Assembly (NCBI GenBank): GCA_022432975.1 | Contig: CM039502.1 | Span: 27,140,996 to 27,204,995 of the forward strand | DNA from: Begonia masoniana | Taxonomy: Eukaryota > Streptophyta > Magnoliopsida > Cucurbitales > Begoniaceae | Length of the DNA: 64,000 bases | Reading direction: 5' to 3' | Shown here: positions 34,839-45,754 of the stretch, piece after piece | Numbering within the stretch: position 1 is the stretch's first letter | Layout: each line of letters begins with the position of its first letter | Notes under the pieces: generated by a model | Database searches by the model: none | What the model was told of the DNA's origin: nothing | The model's input: the letters and a program-made list of their open reading frames with translations, nothing else | Translations under genes and position numbers: made by a program

Positions 34839-36243
34839 GGAGATGCTTATATTTGCAAAGTTAGAAGTGATTTGGAAGCCGGAAAAGTTTCTGAGTTTTC
34901 TGTATCTGATAGTGGAATTATCCAGTTTAAAAGGAGATGGTGTATACCAGACGATACTGAATTAAAGGAAACTATATTGAAGGAGGCACATTCAACCCCT
35001 TACTCGGTACATCCTGGATCAACAAAAATGTATCGGGATTTGAAGCAGTACTATTGGTGGCGTGGTATGAAAGTGGATGTAGCCAAATTTGTGGAGAAGT
35101 GTCTTACTTGTCAACAAGTCAAGGCGGAGCATCAACGACCTGCTGGTACTTTGCAACCACTCATGGTGCCTCAGTGGAAGTGGGAACATATTACTATGGA
35201 CTTTGTAGTGGGATTTCCTAAGACGCTTAAGGGTCACGACTCCATTTGGGTGATAGTGGATCGATTGACCAAATCAGCACACTTCCTTCCTGTGAAGACT
35301 ACCTATACTATGGATCAGTATGCTCAGCTTTATGTTCAGGAGATTATCAGACTGCAATGGTACGCCTGTTTCTATCGTGTCTGATCAGGATCCTCGTTTT
35401 ACCTCGAAATTTTGGAAGAGTATGCAGAAAGCTATGGGTACTCAGTTGAACTTCAGTACAGCTTTCCACCCTCAGACAGATGGTCAATCGGAAAGGACGA
35501 TTCAAACATTGGAGGATATGTTACGAGCATGTGCTATCGACTTTCAAGGGAATTGGAGTAAGAATTTACCATTGGTGGAGTTCGCCTACAACAACAGTTA
35601 CCAAGCTTCGATTGGGATGGCACCTTATGAAGCTCTTTATGGTAGAAAATGCAGATCTCCAGTACATTGAGACGAAGTGGGCGAAGGAGTGTTAGTTGGA
35701 CCAGATATTTTGAGGCAGACCGCTGAGATCGTTACATTAATCAGGAAGAGAATTCTGACGGCTCAGAGTAGACAGAAGAGTTATGCTGATGGGAGACGAA
35801 GAAAGTTAGAGTTTGCTGTGGGAGATCAAGTTTTCCTGAAAATCTCCCCTATGAGAGGTGTTATGCGATTTGGAAAAAAGGGAAAGTTGAGCCCAAGATT
35901 CACAGGTCCATTTGAGATCACAAGAAGGATAGGAGAAGTTGCTTACCAGTTGGACTTACCAGATTCATTCAAGCACGTGCACAACGTCTTTCATATCTCG
36001 ATGTTGAAGAAGTATGTTCCAGACCCCTCGCATGTCTTACCATCGAGATCTCTTGACTTCACAATCAACCCTGACCTGTCATATGAAGAAAGGTAGACCC
36101 AAATCATAGACGTCGAAGAAAGAGAACTAAGGAATAAGAAGGTCACACTTGTCAGAGTGCTTTGGAAGAACCGAAACATTAAAGAAGCAACTTGGGAACG
36201 AGAAGAAGAAATGATGAAGATTTATCCCGAGTTATTTAGGTAA
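34839..36243 (+). pseudogene. Gypsy-B integrase and C-terminal region, broken
   Basis: The HHCC zinc domain (HSTPYSVHPGS, CLTCQQVKAEH) and DDE core ([18 protein letters not shown], the Glu in [12 protein letters not shown]) are recognisable, followed by HNVFHISMLKKY and a chromodomain-like VRVLWKN...EATWE tail ending LFR. Lesions: the stop at 34838, a one-base insertion near 35357, an in-frame TGA at 35668-35670 in place of a conserved Trp, and a TAG at 36094-36096. All catalytic residues are still readable, but no intact integrase can be made from this copy. Confidence 0.9.
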
Positions 36244-36273
36244 TTGTTTTAAATTTCGAGGACGAAATTTCTT

Positions 36274-36288
36274 TTAAGGAGGGAAGAT
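36274..36288 (+). other. Polypurine tract of gypsy-B
   Basis: TTAAGGAGGGAAGAT ends directly at the 3' LTR start (36289). The preceding TTTCGAGGACGAAATTT is a feature shared by this clade (compare 40050-40092 and 47430-47467). Confidence 0.8.
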
Positions 36289-38373
36289 TGTAACAATTAG
36301 AAATTCTAATGGAAAATTCTCAATTTTCAATTCAAATTTTCCCAAACAAAGTTAACATAAAAGTCAATTTCGAATTTCCAAATCAGAGGGCAATCCACTA
36401 AATTCGGATTTTAGGAAATAAGTCTAATGAACCTAACCCGAAAGACAACCAAAATCAAAAAGGGGTTTGAGATTTTAGAGCAACAAATCGGGAAAACAAT
36501 CGGATTTTCAGCAAATAGTAGGATTTCTCACTGGAAACCCGATGCTAAACTGAATGAACCAAGCCTGGATTACGTCCAGAAACAAAGAAGCAATCAGAAT
36601 AGTCTTCCCTGAAAATCCGAGCTGATTGTTTACAGCTCGGAAAATCCGATCGTTACTCGGATTTCACGGAGGGTACGGGAGTCGAACTTCCCCTATAAAT
36701 AGAACCTTTGGGGAGGAGGAAACTCACACCAAAGTTCTCCTCTCCCTCTCGAGTTTCAGTAAGAAAACTTACCTCGATTCTCTGTCGCCGACCACTGCTC
36801 AGCCGATCCGACGAAGCCTTCCTCTCTGGCAGCCGAGCTCTCCGACGCGACGAATCTTCCACCGACGAGGAGAACCCTCTCGGCCGAATCTCCTCCAACC
36901 ACCGCAGCTCTTCACCCGGAAGAACTTTCGACCGGCGTAAGTTCTCTCCGACGCTCTCTATCTCTCTCTCTTTCCGATATCTCTTCCCCTATCTCTGAAA
37001 TTCCTCTCACTCTCTGCAGAATCGCGAAAAAGAAGGAAGAATCGGTTTTGTTTTAAGAACCTGAACCAGCCAGTGAACCGGTTCATTTAAGCAAACCAGA
37101 CCAGAACCGGCCCAGTGAACCGAACCAGACAAACAGTGAACCGAACCGGACCAACAGTGAACCGACCCGACCCGTACTGTTCACCCGACCCGAACCGGTC
37201 CTGACTCGACCCGATTTTTGACCCGATTTTCGACCGAACCGATCGAAGATTTTTACGGTAAGAATTTCTGCTCAAATCCTTTTAAAGTTGGATTAAATTA
37301 AGTGAGATTTTAATTTTGATATTCGAATTAGGCAGAAAATATTTTGGAACCGTCCGATTCGATCCTAATCGACTCAACCGATCCGATCTGATCCAATAAC
37401 CCAACGTAAGTAACTTCTGCTCAAATTACTTTGAAATTAGATTTATTAAGTAGGAATTTAAAATCAAAGATTTGATTTGAGCAGGATATTATTTTGGAAA
37501 TTTTGGAAAAATCCCGTTAAAAGCTAATTGCTCGGAATCCAAGTAAGTGAAATACAAGTTTTGGCTACGGCCCTACATCACAAGATTATTTTATAATTAT
37601 TTTATTTTTCAGTCACACGTTTTCAATGATTGAGCACGTATGTTAGAATATCGACATAGAATAGTTTAAAAGATAAAATGGATAGGTTATTTGCATGTGT
37701 ATGAAAAAGTAAAAGAAATGCGATAGCAAAAGCCTGAACGACAGTGAGATGGTGAGCTTGAGCATATGTTTTAACGTGATAGCAAAAGCCTGAACGACAG
37801 TGAGATGGTGAGCTTGATCGTTAAAATTAAAAGTAAAAGATGACGAAGCCTGAACGACAATGAGATGGCTAAGTCTTAACAGGGTTCGGTAAAAGTAAAA
37901 GTAAAAGTAAAAGTTTTATAAAATGCACGTATTCTCACTTACTGAGATTTTCTCACCTTTTTTGTTTTAACTTGTGGTGTAGGTGAGTTTTTATCTGAGG
38001 AAGAAATTGCTGCAATTGAGAACCCTCTAGTGGCAAGCGAGCATACAGATGAAGATAATATTGTGAATTTCGAAGAAAGTGATCTAAATTAGTATGCCTT
38101 AATTTTTTTAAAAGATATTTAATGCTTTGTTTTAATTTAAGACTCTGAAAATTATGATGGAATTTTTATCATTAAATAAAGTTTTATTTATTGTTTTAAT
38201 TATGTGTTGGTTTCAAGAGTTCAAAGCTTCCGTATTAATTAAGTTTTCAATTAATATGTTTTAAATTTTAAAATTTTGATTTAACGCTCGATTTCAAAAT
38301 TCAATTTGGAGAAAAATTCTAGGGTTTTCAAAATTAGGGTTTCAAATTAGGGATTTTAAATTGGGGCGTTACA
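36289..38373 (+). mobile_element. 3' LTR of gypsy-B
   Basis: 2085 bp, same ends as the 5' LTR. Differences from it are scattered substitutions and a few 1-bp run-length changes. TATAAATAG is at 36694-36702 and complementary arms are at 37572-37584 and 37971-37983. Confidence 0.93.
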
Positions 38374-40057
38374 AATAGCCTATACTTCTAGGCAGTTGAA
38401 AACACATGAGAAGAATTACCCTACACACGACTTAGAATTAGCTGCAGTGGTTTTTGAGATTAAATACCACCTCGGCAAGGCGAATGTAGTGGCTGATGCT
38501 TTGAGTAGAGTGACAACATCGGCTTCTGCATTGATTCTTGACATACCATTAGCCTTAGAGGCAGAGTTTCAAAGATTTAACTTGGAAGCTGTGTCCAGCG
38601 TGTCAACTATGCTCTCTGCCATAACCTTGAAGCCTACTATTTTGGAAAGAGTAAAGCATAGGCGATAGATGCTAAGTGCAACAAGTATAAGTCATGCATG
38701 GATTCTACCGATAAGTCGGATTTTAACTATTCTGTTGATGGAATTCTCAAGTTTCAAAATAGATGGTTTGTTCAAACAAATAAAGAACTTTGAAAAGAGA
38801 TCCTTTCGGAAGCTCATTCTTCTAGACTCTCTGTCCATCCTGGAAGTACAAAAATTTATAGAGACCTTAAGCAACATTATTGGTGGCCAAATATGAAAAG
38901 AAGTGTGGCCGAGTACGTAGGATTATGTTTAGTTTGCCAACAAGTTAAAGCTGAACATTAGAGGCCTGCAGGAGCATTGCAACCATTACCAGTTCCTGAA
39001 TGGAAATGGGAACAAATAACGATGGACTTTGTGGTAGGATTGCCTAGGACAGCAAAGAGACACGATGCAATATGGGTGATAGTAAATCGTCTAACCAAAT
39101 CTGCCCATTTTCTGCCCATAAAGATGACCTACTCAATGGACCAACTAGCTGAATTGTATGTGCATGAGATTGTTAGACTGCATGGAGTTCCAAGCACTAT
39201 AGTTTCTGACCGAGACTCTAGATTTACGTCGAAGTTTTGGAAGAGTCTGCATAAGGCTATGGGTACACAACTCAACTTTAGCACAGCCTTTCACCCTCAA
39301 ACAGATGGACAATCTGAAAGGACTATCCAAACGTTGGAGGATATGCTTCGTGCATGCATTTTAGATTTTCAAGGATCTTGGAGTAAGTATTTATTGTTGG
39401 TGGAATTCTCTTATAACAACAAGTTTTAGGCAACCATAGGTATGGCACCGTATGAAGTTTTGTATGGACAAAAATGCAGATCTCCTTTGTATTGGGACGA
39501 AGTTGGGGAAGCACGTTTGATTGGTCTTGATGTTGTGCAGCAAACAGTGGAAAAGATTGCCCTCATCCGATAGAGAATCTTAACAGCTCAAAGCCGACAG
39601 AAAAGCTATGCCGACAAGAGACGTAGAGAATTAGACTTCGAAGTTGGTGATGAAGTTTTTCTTAAAATATCACCATTCAAGGGAGTTGTGAGATTTGAAA
39701 AGAGAGGCAAGTTGAACCCCAGATATATTGGACCATTCTCAATCTGGAAGAGGATGGGGAAGACAGATTACCAATTACAGTTACCAACTTCTATGGAAGG
39801 AATCCATAATGTGTTCCATGTTGAAGAAGTGTATGCGGGATCCATCTCAGATTGCGGAACAGCAGAACATTGAAGTCCATTCTACCCTTACCTATGAGGA
39901 GAAACCTGTAGAAATTCTCGACTATGCAACAAAAGTGCTACGTAATAAGGAAGTTCAACTAGTGAAGGTGTTATGGCGTAACCAGAATGTTGAGGAGACA
40001 ACTTGGGAGTGCCAGCAGGACATGATGGACCAACATCCAGAATTATTCAGGTATTGA
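38374..40057 (+). pseudogene. Gypsy-A pol, 3' part (RNase H end, integrase, chromodomain-like tail)
   Basis: The frame resumes after gypsy-B with [15 protein letters not shown]. Near 38452 it jumps from AAVVF straight to [18 protein letters not shown]: about 48 codons of RNase H, including the TDH motif, are missing compared with gypsy-B. After a stop at 38666-38668 come frameshifts, then the integrase zinc domain (SVHPGSTKIY, CLVCQQVKAEH) and DDE core ([27 protein letters not shown]). The tail ends VKVLWRNQNVEETTWE...LFRY. There are several further stops (about 38959, 39427, 39571) and one frameshift near 39820. Confidence 0.88.
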
Positions 40058-40137
40058 ATTTTGATGACAAAATTCTTTTAAGGAGGATAGATTGTAACAC
40101 CCAGTTCCATTGAACCGATTTTACCTTGTCAACTAAT

Positions 40138-40960
40138 TGTGATGACCCGGATGTGTAAGTATGGTACGATGGCTGCATGAATCGGAACTTGGATGGCGGT
40201 ACGTCTGCGCGGGCGAACCGGAAGGTGACGGGTTGTAAAAAGGGGGTCGTCACAATCCCACATTGCTTGGGGAAGTATGTGAAAATGAAACATATGTAAA
40301 GAGACCCTTCCAATATAGTAAGACGCATTTTGGAGCACAATTGACAACAGATCCCATAAGAACTCCGAATTTAAAAGTGCTTCGCTGAGAGTAGTACCAG
40401 GTTGGGTGACCGACTGGGAAGTCCTCGCCAAACAAAGCCGTGAGGGGAGGATATTGGGCTACGGCCCAATCCCCAGAGCAGACAATATCTTGCTGGGAAA
40501 AGGGGTAGTTACAAATAGTATCAAAGCCTGTACCCAACTGAAAATGTGGCCAACGAGGATGTTGGGCCCCCGAGGGGGGGTGATTGTGATGACCCGGATG
40601 TGTAAGTATGGTACGATGGTTGTACGAACCGGAACCCGGATGGCGGTACATCCATGCGGGCGAACCGGAAGGTGACAGGTCGTAAAAAGGAGGTCGTCAC
40701 AATCCCACATCGCTTGGGGAAGTATATGGAAATTAAACATATGTAAAGAGACCCTTCTAATATAGTAAGACGCGTTTTGGAGCACAATTGACAACGGATC
40801 CCATAAGAACTCCGAAGTTAAAAGTGCTTCGACGACAGTAGTACCAGGTTGGGTGACCGATTAGGAAGTCCTCGCCAAACAAAGCCGTGAGGGGAGGATA
40901 TTGGGCTACGGCCCAATCCCCAGAGCGGACAATATCTTGCTGGAAAAAGGGGTCGTTACA
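40138..40960 (+). mobile_element. Cassandra TRIM retrotransposon (Cassandra-2), complete
   Basis: 823 bp with perfect TSD CTAAT (40133-40137 and 40961-40965). LTRs are 40138-40513 and 40585-40960, both 376 bp, starting TGTGATGACCCGG and ending GTAGTTACA or GTCGTTACA. The 71-bp internal region holds a degraded primer site (ATAGTATCAAAGCC, from 40516) and a G7 purine tract (40574-40580). Each LTR contains the 5S-like block. It encodes no protein and would rely on enzymes of other elements. Confidence 0.93.
40340..40433 (+). other. 5S rRNA-derived block in Cassandra-2, left LTR
   Basis: ATCCCATAAGAACTCCGAAT, AAAGTGCTTCG and AGGTTGGGTGACCGACTGGG follow plant 5S rRNA from about its position 40 to near its 3' end, including the C-box TGGGTGACC. 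The right LTR has the same block at about 40787-40880. Known for Cassandra; not a functional 5S gene. Confidence 0.82.
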
Positions 40961-41747
40961 CTAATAGAGTACATTTTATGAATGAAATTTAAAGAATTAC
41001 TGATTAGGTTAATGAGAGACTAAGCAAGGGCATAACGGTAAATAGAGATTTATAGTGATAACCTATTTAAGGAAATAGATTTTGCGATTAATGCACTGTA
41101 GCCGCCACTATTTTCTATACTTCCTCTTTCGGTATTCAGCTCAAGCTCAGCAGAGCTCTCCAGGCGATTTCCTCTCCGATTTCCATTCCACAACCTAGGT
41201 GAGTTTTCTTGAGTTTTAGTGGCTGGATAGCAGAGAGAGTACAATGTGTGTTTTGGGAATGCTGTGAATGAGAGTAGGTTCGGATTTATCTAATAAACCG
41301 AGAATGCACGATTAATAGAGTTCCAAGTTAGCTTCCTTAGGTTTCTGAATGGTTTATAATGAGTTATAGTGAAGATTGAATTGACGCTCTGTTTATTATT
41401 TTAGGTGAGTAAAATCTCGAGATAACCCAACTTTTCCCAGGAGGTTAGGTAAGTAGAGTATGTGTGTGCCTTCGGGTCTACATCACAAAACAATAGGTTT
41501 ATGCTTGTTTAAATTTTTTCTGTATGTCATGTATCATGTTTTGGAAAGAACACGAAAATGAATTTACATGTAATGGCATGGAAAGTTATGTACAGAATGT
41601 AACAGATCAGCTGTTAAGGGAACTAATCCACCCCTTAATTTATGAAGAGGATGTATGACTTTGGAAAAATTGATCCGCATGGCAATGGAATTTAGGATCA
41701 GATCAGCTGTTAAGGGAACTAATTCGCCCCTTAATTTATGAAGAGGA

Positions 41748-44526
41748 TGTAACACCCGAAAAATTCTTACAACGTGTGTAGCCCTTGGATAGGTTATTTT
41801 ATGAGGGTTTAACATATATCATAAGGTTATGTTAAGTATTGGAATTAAAGTGCATAGGATTTGAGTGATTATGAATTTGATGTAATGGAACATTAATTGA
41901 ATAAAGAGGGAAAGAAGTGTCTTTGGAAGAAAGAAATCACGTTAGCATGGCATGTGGAAGAGAAAACAAAAAGTGATGTATGAAGTTTGAAAAGTCAAAA
42001 GTAAAATTTGATTTTTGTGTTCAACCAATCAAATAAAATCACATGCTTTTGATAACACTTATTCCGTAAATTGTTAAGTGAGTAAATTAAGTTTGAAGAA
42101 GTCAAACTTGAGTAAAAAGCAAGGTAATTGACGTTGGATACAAGTGTGAAAAAGGAGAGAAATTGGGTGAAAAGTCAAAAGAGTGTGGGAACAATTAAAG
42201 ATAGGAAAATGGGGTTTTTATTAAAAAGGTTAATTATGGAATGGAAAGTTACTTTTGGTAGGTAGATCATGCTTATCCATTTGATGAGAAAATATAAAGT
42301 GGAAGAGGTTTAAGGTAGTATTGGTTTGAGATAATTAAAAAAAAAAAACAGTAAAGTAAAAGAGTGATATTTGTAGAAATAAAAGTACTTAAAAAAGGAA
42401 AAGTAAATGAAATGGGTTTTGAGGGATGGCATTCACGTTGGAACACGAGGAAGAGAAAATGTGGGGTTGCTTTTTAATTTTGGTGAAATTTGTGGTAGAT
42501 TTTAAAAGTGGGAAAAACTTGGTTTTAAATATTGGTAAAGTAATGTGTTAAAAGGGTAAAAACTTATCTCTTCTCATATTCTTCCACGATCAAGAGCATC
42601 CGCCATTGGAGGAGTTCCTCTTCTTTTTTTCTCAAGTTTCTTCAAGGATTTAAGGTTAGTTTTGGATGGGTTTTTAGTTGTATGCATGTAAGTGGTAAAA
42701 TTTGGTGTTTTTGATGAGTTTTGTGGAGATTTAGCAAGGGTTTGGAAACCCTAATGGGAGGGCTCCGAAATTTTCTTTTACCTTGCTGATTTTCTTGCTA
42801 AAATTGGTTGTTTAAATCTTGGATAGAATGGTTTAGGTTGATTTTAGGGAGAGATTAGAAAAGTGGTGTGTTTTAGTGAAAAATCGATTATGGGATCAAT
42901 GTTGTCGTCGGTTCTGTTTTGCAGAATTCGAATGGTTTTGCTCTGTTATTTGCTAAAATGGATTATTTCAATGAAAAGTAGACATGGAGAGGTTTACGAA
43001 ATGGGGTGATTCGTCGAAATCCGTTGAAAAATGAGGGAGTTATGGCCGATTGAAGTTTGGGCTGTGAAAGGGTGAATTTCGGGTTTTGGAAGTTTAAAAG
43101 CTTAGGATTACTTAGTTGTTACTTCTTTAGGGTTAATTATGGTTAATTATATGTTTATTAAGTGATTCATCATTTGTATGCTAGGTTAGCGAGCGAGGGA
43201 ATTGTGTACTCGGAGTAAGCAACTACGATACGTGCAGGAAGTTCAGGTAAGTAGTGGACTGCTTGTGTTTTGCCTTCGGGCCTACACCATGGAACGGTAG
43301 GGAATTGTTTGTTTGGTTGTTTTGTTTGTTTCGTGTTGAGCATTGTGTGTGGCATGCATCATGGTTTTCAAACTACGAAATACGTGTTTTGACCATCGTT
43401 TGCAAACAGTGAAAGTAAAATGTAAAGTTAAAAGATATGTGAGGCAATGTGACCTTTTGTGGAGTCGCCTCGTCGCGATTTAGTGTCTGAAAGTATGACA
43501 GTTCGGGAGGGTTCCACAAAAGGTGTGTGTGGTCTCTTGTGGTGTAATCTCGTCGCGATTTAGTGTCTGAAAGTATGACAGTTCGGGAGGTTAACACAAA
43601 AGATGCACGGTGTTGTCTGGTTGAGTCACCTCGTCGCGATTTAGTGTCTGAAAGTATGACAGTTCGGGAGGTGTCTACCAGTGAGTTGATAATGAACGAG
43701 GTTCATTGATCGACGTGGGAGAAGATCATGTATGGCCGTCCCGTGTGTGAACACGATGTGTGCCTCGGATCTGGCTCTGAGTGGTCAACGCGTGACCATC
43801 CTGTTAGGATAGGTATCCGCTTGACGCACAAGTGAAAGTGATGAGTAATGAAACGAGAACGAGTGAACACAACCGAGAGTTAGAAACCGCATGTATTAGG
43901 GTTGTGGTGAGGGTTGTTGTGTAGTGTGCATTGTGTTTTCGTATGCATTATTCCCTACTTGCTAAGCATTAGGCTTATGTTTGTGTTCTGTGGTGTAGGT
44001 GTTGACAGGTGTACAGGTGAGTGCCTTACGGAAAGCCAGGATTGAGACGCAGTTGGTGATGTACGAGGCATGCCGGTGCAGGCAGTTGTCGGGGCGTCTC
44101 GACCATGGTCTTCGGATATGTGGAACTTAATATTTTGGTAGTATTGTAAATGTGTATTTGTTGTATATAGTTAAGTTAAGGGTGATGGGTCGCCCTAACC
44201 TGTGGATTTTCTTCATTTAGAGATGTTAGTATTTTAGTCTTTTTTTTCTGTTATTTGGTGATTCTGTATGCTGGATAGTTGAGTGATTAGTTGAGTAAGA
44301 ATATTCTGGATCTGGTTGGGAATTGGTTTGTATGCAGGTACTTAGCATTTTTGGAGGCGCCATTTTCAGGCGTTACTCTGTCAAAATTTTCGAAGAGAAC
44401 GCCGTGGTGCTTAGCGGTTAGGATTAAGGGTAATTAGCGAGTCTAGACTTACTTTAAACGTCATTTTAATTGGGGTTAGAGTGAGCCATGTAGCGCACCG
44501 AGCCAGGGTGGGTTCGGGGGCGTTAC
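41748..44526 (+). mobile_element. Family-C LTR, left
   Basis: 2779 bp, TGTAACACCCGAAAA to GGGGGCGTTACA. Leader with CTTTTTTTCTCAAGTTTC near 42622, donor CAGGTAAGTAG near 43245, acceptor GGTGTAG|GTG near 43992-44001. Complementary arms are 43281-43295 and 43985-43999. Three tandem units of about 80-81 bp lie between them (CGTCGCGATTTAGTGTCTGA at 43471, 43551 and 43632). Confidence 0.92.
43464..43680 (+). repeat. 80-81-bp tandem units in the family-C LTR loop
   Basis: The core TCGTCGCGATTTAGTGTCTG...GACAGTTCGGGAGG repeats three times here and at about 49188-49400, four times at about 54905-55195. Each core is flanked by unit-specific complementary arms, for example ACCTTTTGTGGA with TCCACAAAAGGT around unit 1 and CACCTC with GAGGTG around the last. 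Each unit could thus fold as its own hairpin. Confidence 0.75.
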
Positions 44527-44529
44527 AAG

Positions 44530-44541
44530 ATGGTATCGGAG
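44530..44541 (+). other. Primer-binding site, first internal copy
   Basis: TGGTATCGGAGC begins three bases after the LTR and differs from the initiator tRNA-Met site at one base. The second copy is at 50256-50267. Confidence 0.8.
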
Positions 44542-44687
44542 CAAAATGGTCGATTCGTTCAAATGATTACCCGACAATGCCGGCCGCCGTGCAACGTGCT
44601 TCACCGACTGTAAGTACTTCTTTCCTTTTTAGTTGAGTTATTAACTAAGATTAGATTGTTTGAACCCTTGTACAGGATTAGACCAAA

Positions 44688-45748
44688 ATGCCAAGGAACC
44701 CAAGACAACCGGAGCGACCTAGAAGTGAACTTGATGAGTCAGTCAAACTTCTTATTGAGTTGGTCAGTAAGCAGGCGGAGATGGTTGGGAGGCAAGGCGA
44801 ATTGGTTGAATCGCTGTTAAGTCAGGGAGGACCGGGAAATGTTGGAGCTAGTTCTAGTGGAGAGCGATTTCGGGGATTGAAGCCTCCGGCATTTGAAGGT
44901 CGTTTGACAGATCTGACAACTGCTGAGAGTTGGATATGCACCATTGAAAATATGTTTAATGTCGCTGAGGTAGAGGAAGAAAATAAGGTGAAGTTTGCAA
45001 CATTCCACCTAGCTACCGATGCTCAAAGCTGGTGGGAGACGGTGAAGGCTACCACAGAGGCTCATACTATGACATGGAAAGAGTTCAAGGAGTTGTTTTT
45101 CGACAAGTATTACAACAAGACAGTCCAAGCTGCTAAGCGTAGGAATTCATGGCATTAAAACAAATAGGATCGGTAGGGGAGTATATTCAGCAGTTTGAAT
45201 CGTTGTCCCGATTTGCCAGTCACCTAGTTAGTCGGGAAGGAGACAAAATATTTCAATTTGTGCAGGGCTTGAAGCTCGAGATTGAGATGCTGGTAAAGAC
45301 ATTTGGAGTTGAAGGAATACCATTTAATCGAGTGGTAGCCAAAGCCTTAGAGGTGGAGGAAGCTGCTGGTAAATTGATTAAACCGGCAAAGGTTCTGGGT
45401 CAAATATTCACGGGAATTACAGGTCAGATGAACAGTGTTGGATCATCTTCTCAGTTTCAGGGAACTAAAAGGCCGAGAGATAATTTAAATGACCAAAGAG
45501 AAGCGGTGAAGCCGAGAAAGCAGCAAAGGAGAAGTTTTCCGAAATGTCTCAAATGTTTGAAATATCATCCAGGAGAGTGCGGTCAGTATGAGGGAAGATG
45601 TTTTAATTGTTTTGGAGCTGACCATATTGCTCGAGATTGTCCAAAGCCAAAGACCAACCTGTGTTTCCATTGCAACGAGTCTGGGCACATAGCGAAGAAT
45701 TGTCCTATAGGAACGAAGAGTCAGACTAAAGCAACACGCCGGATTTAA
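44688..45748 (+). pseudogene. Family-C gag, first copy, with one frameshift
   Basis: The first frame (44688-45158) encodes MPRNPRQPERPR and a Retrotrans_gag domain (AESWICTIENMF, DAQSWWETVK, FKELFFDKYY). About nine codons before its TAA the reading shifts, near 45135-45148. The second frame (45149-45748) encodes the rest: ALKQIGSVGEYIQQFESLS and two zinc knuckles, CFNCFGADHIARDC and CFHCNESGHIAKNC. A one-base loss accounts for the break. The protein ends at a TAA soon after the knuckles, and no protease motif follows. Confidence 0.88.
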
Positions 45749-45754
45749 TCATGG

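Larger units (their letters stand above)
29472..38373 (+). mobile_element. Gypsy-B: nearly complete Ty3/gypsy element
   Basis: 8902 bp with perfect TSD AATAG (29467-29471 and 38374-38378). LTRs are 29472-31554 and 36289-38373 and differ at roughly 25-30 positions by eye (about 1-1.5%), so this is a fairly young insertion. Internal parts are the primer site at 31558, gag-pol 31761-36240 and a purine tract before the 3' LTR. It sits inside the RNase H region of gypsy-A in the same orientation. Domain order and C-terminus fit a Tekay/Del-like chromovirus, tentatively. Confidence 0.95.

Noticed and set aside
40340..40880. 5S rRNA genes
   Set aside because: The matches are partial, lack the 5S 5' end, have many changes and sit inside Cassandra LTRs with TSDs.
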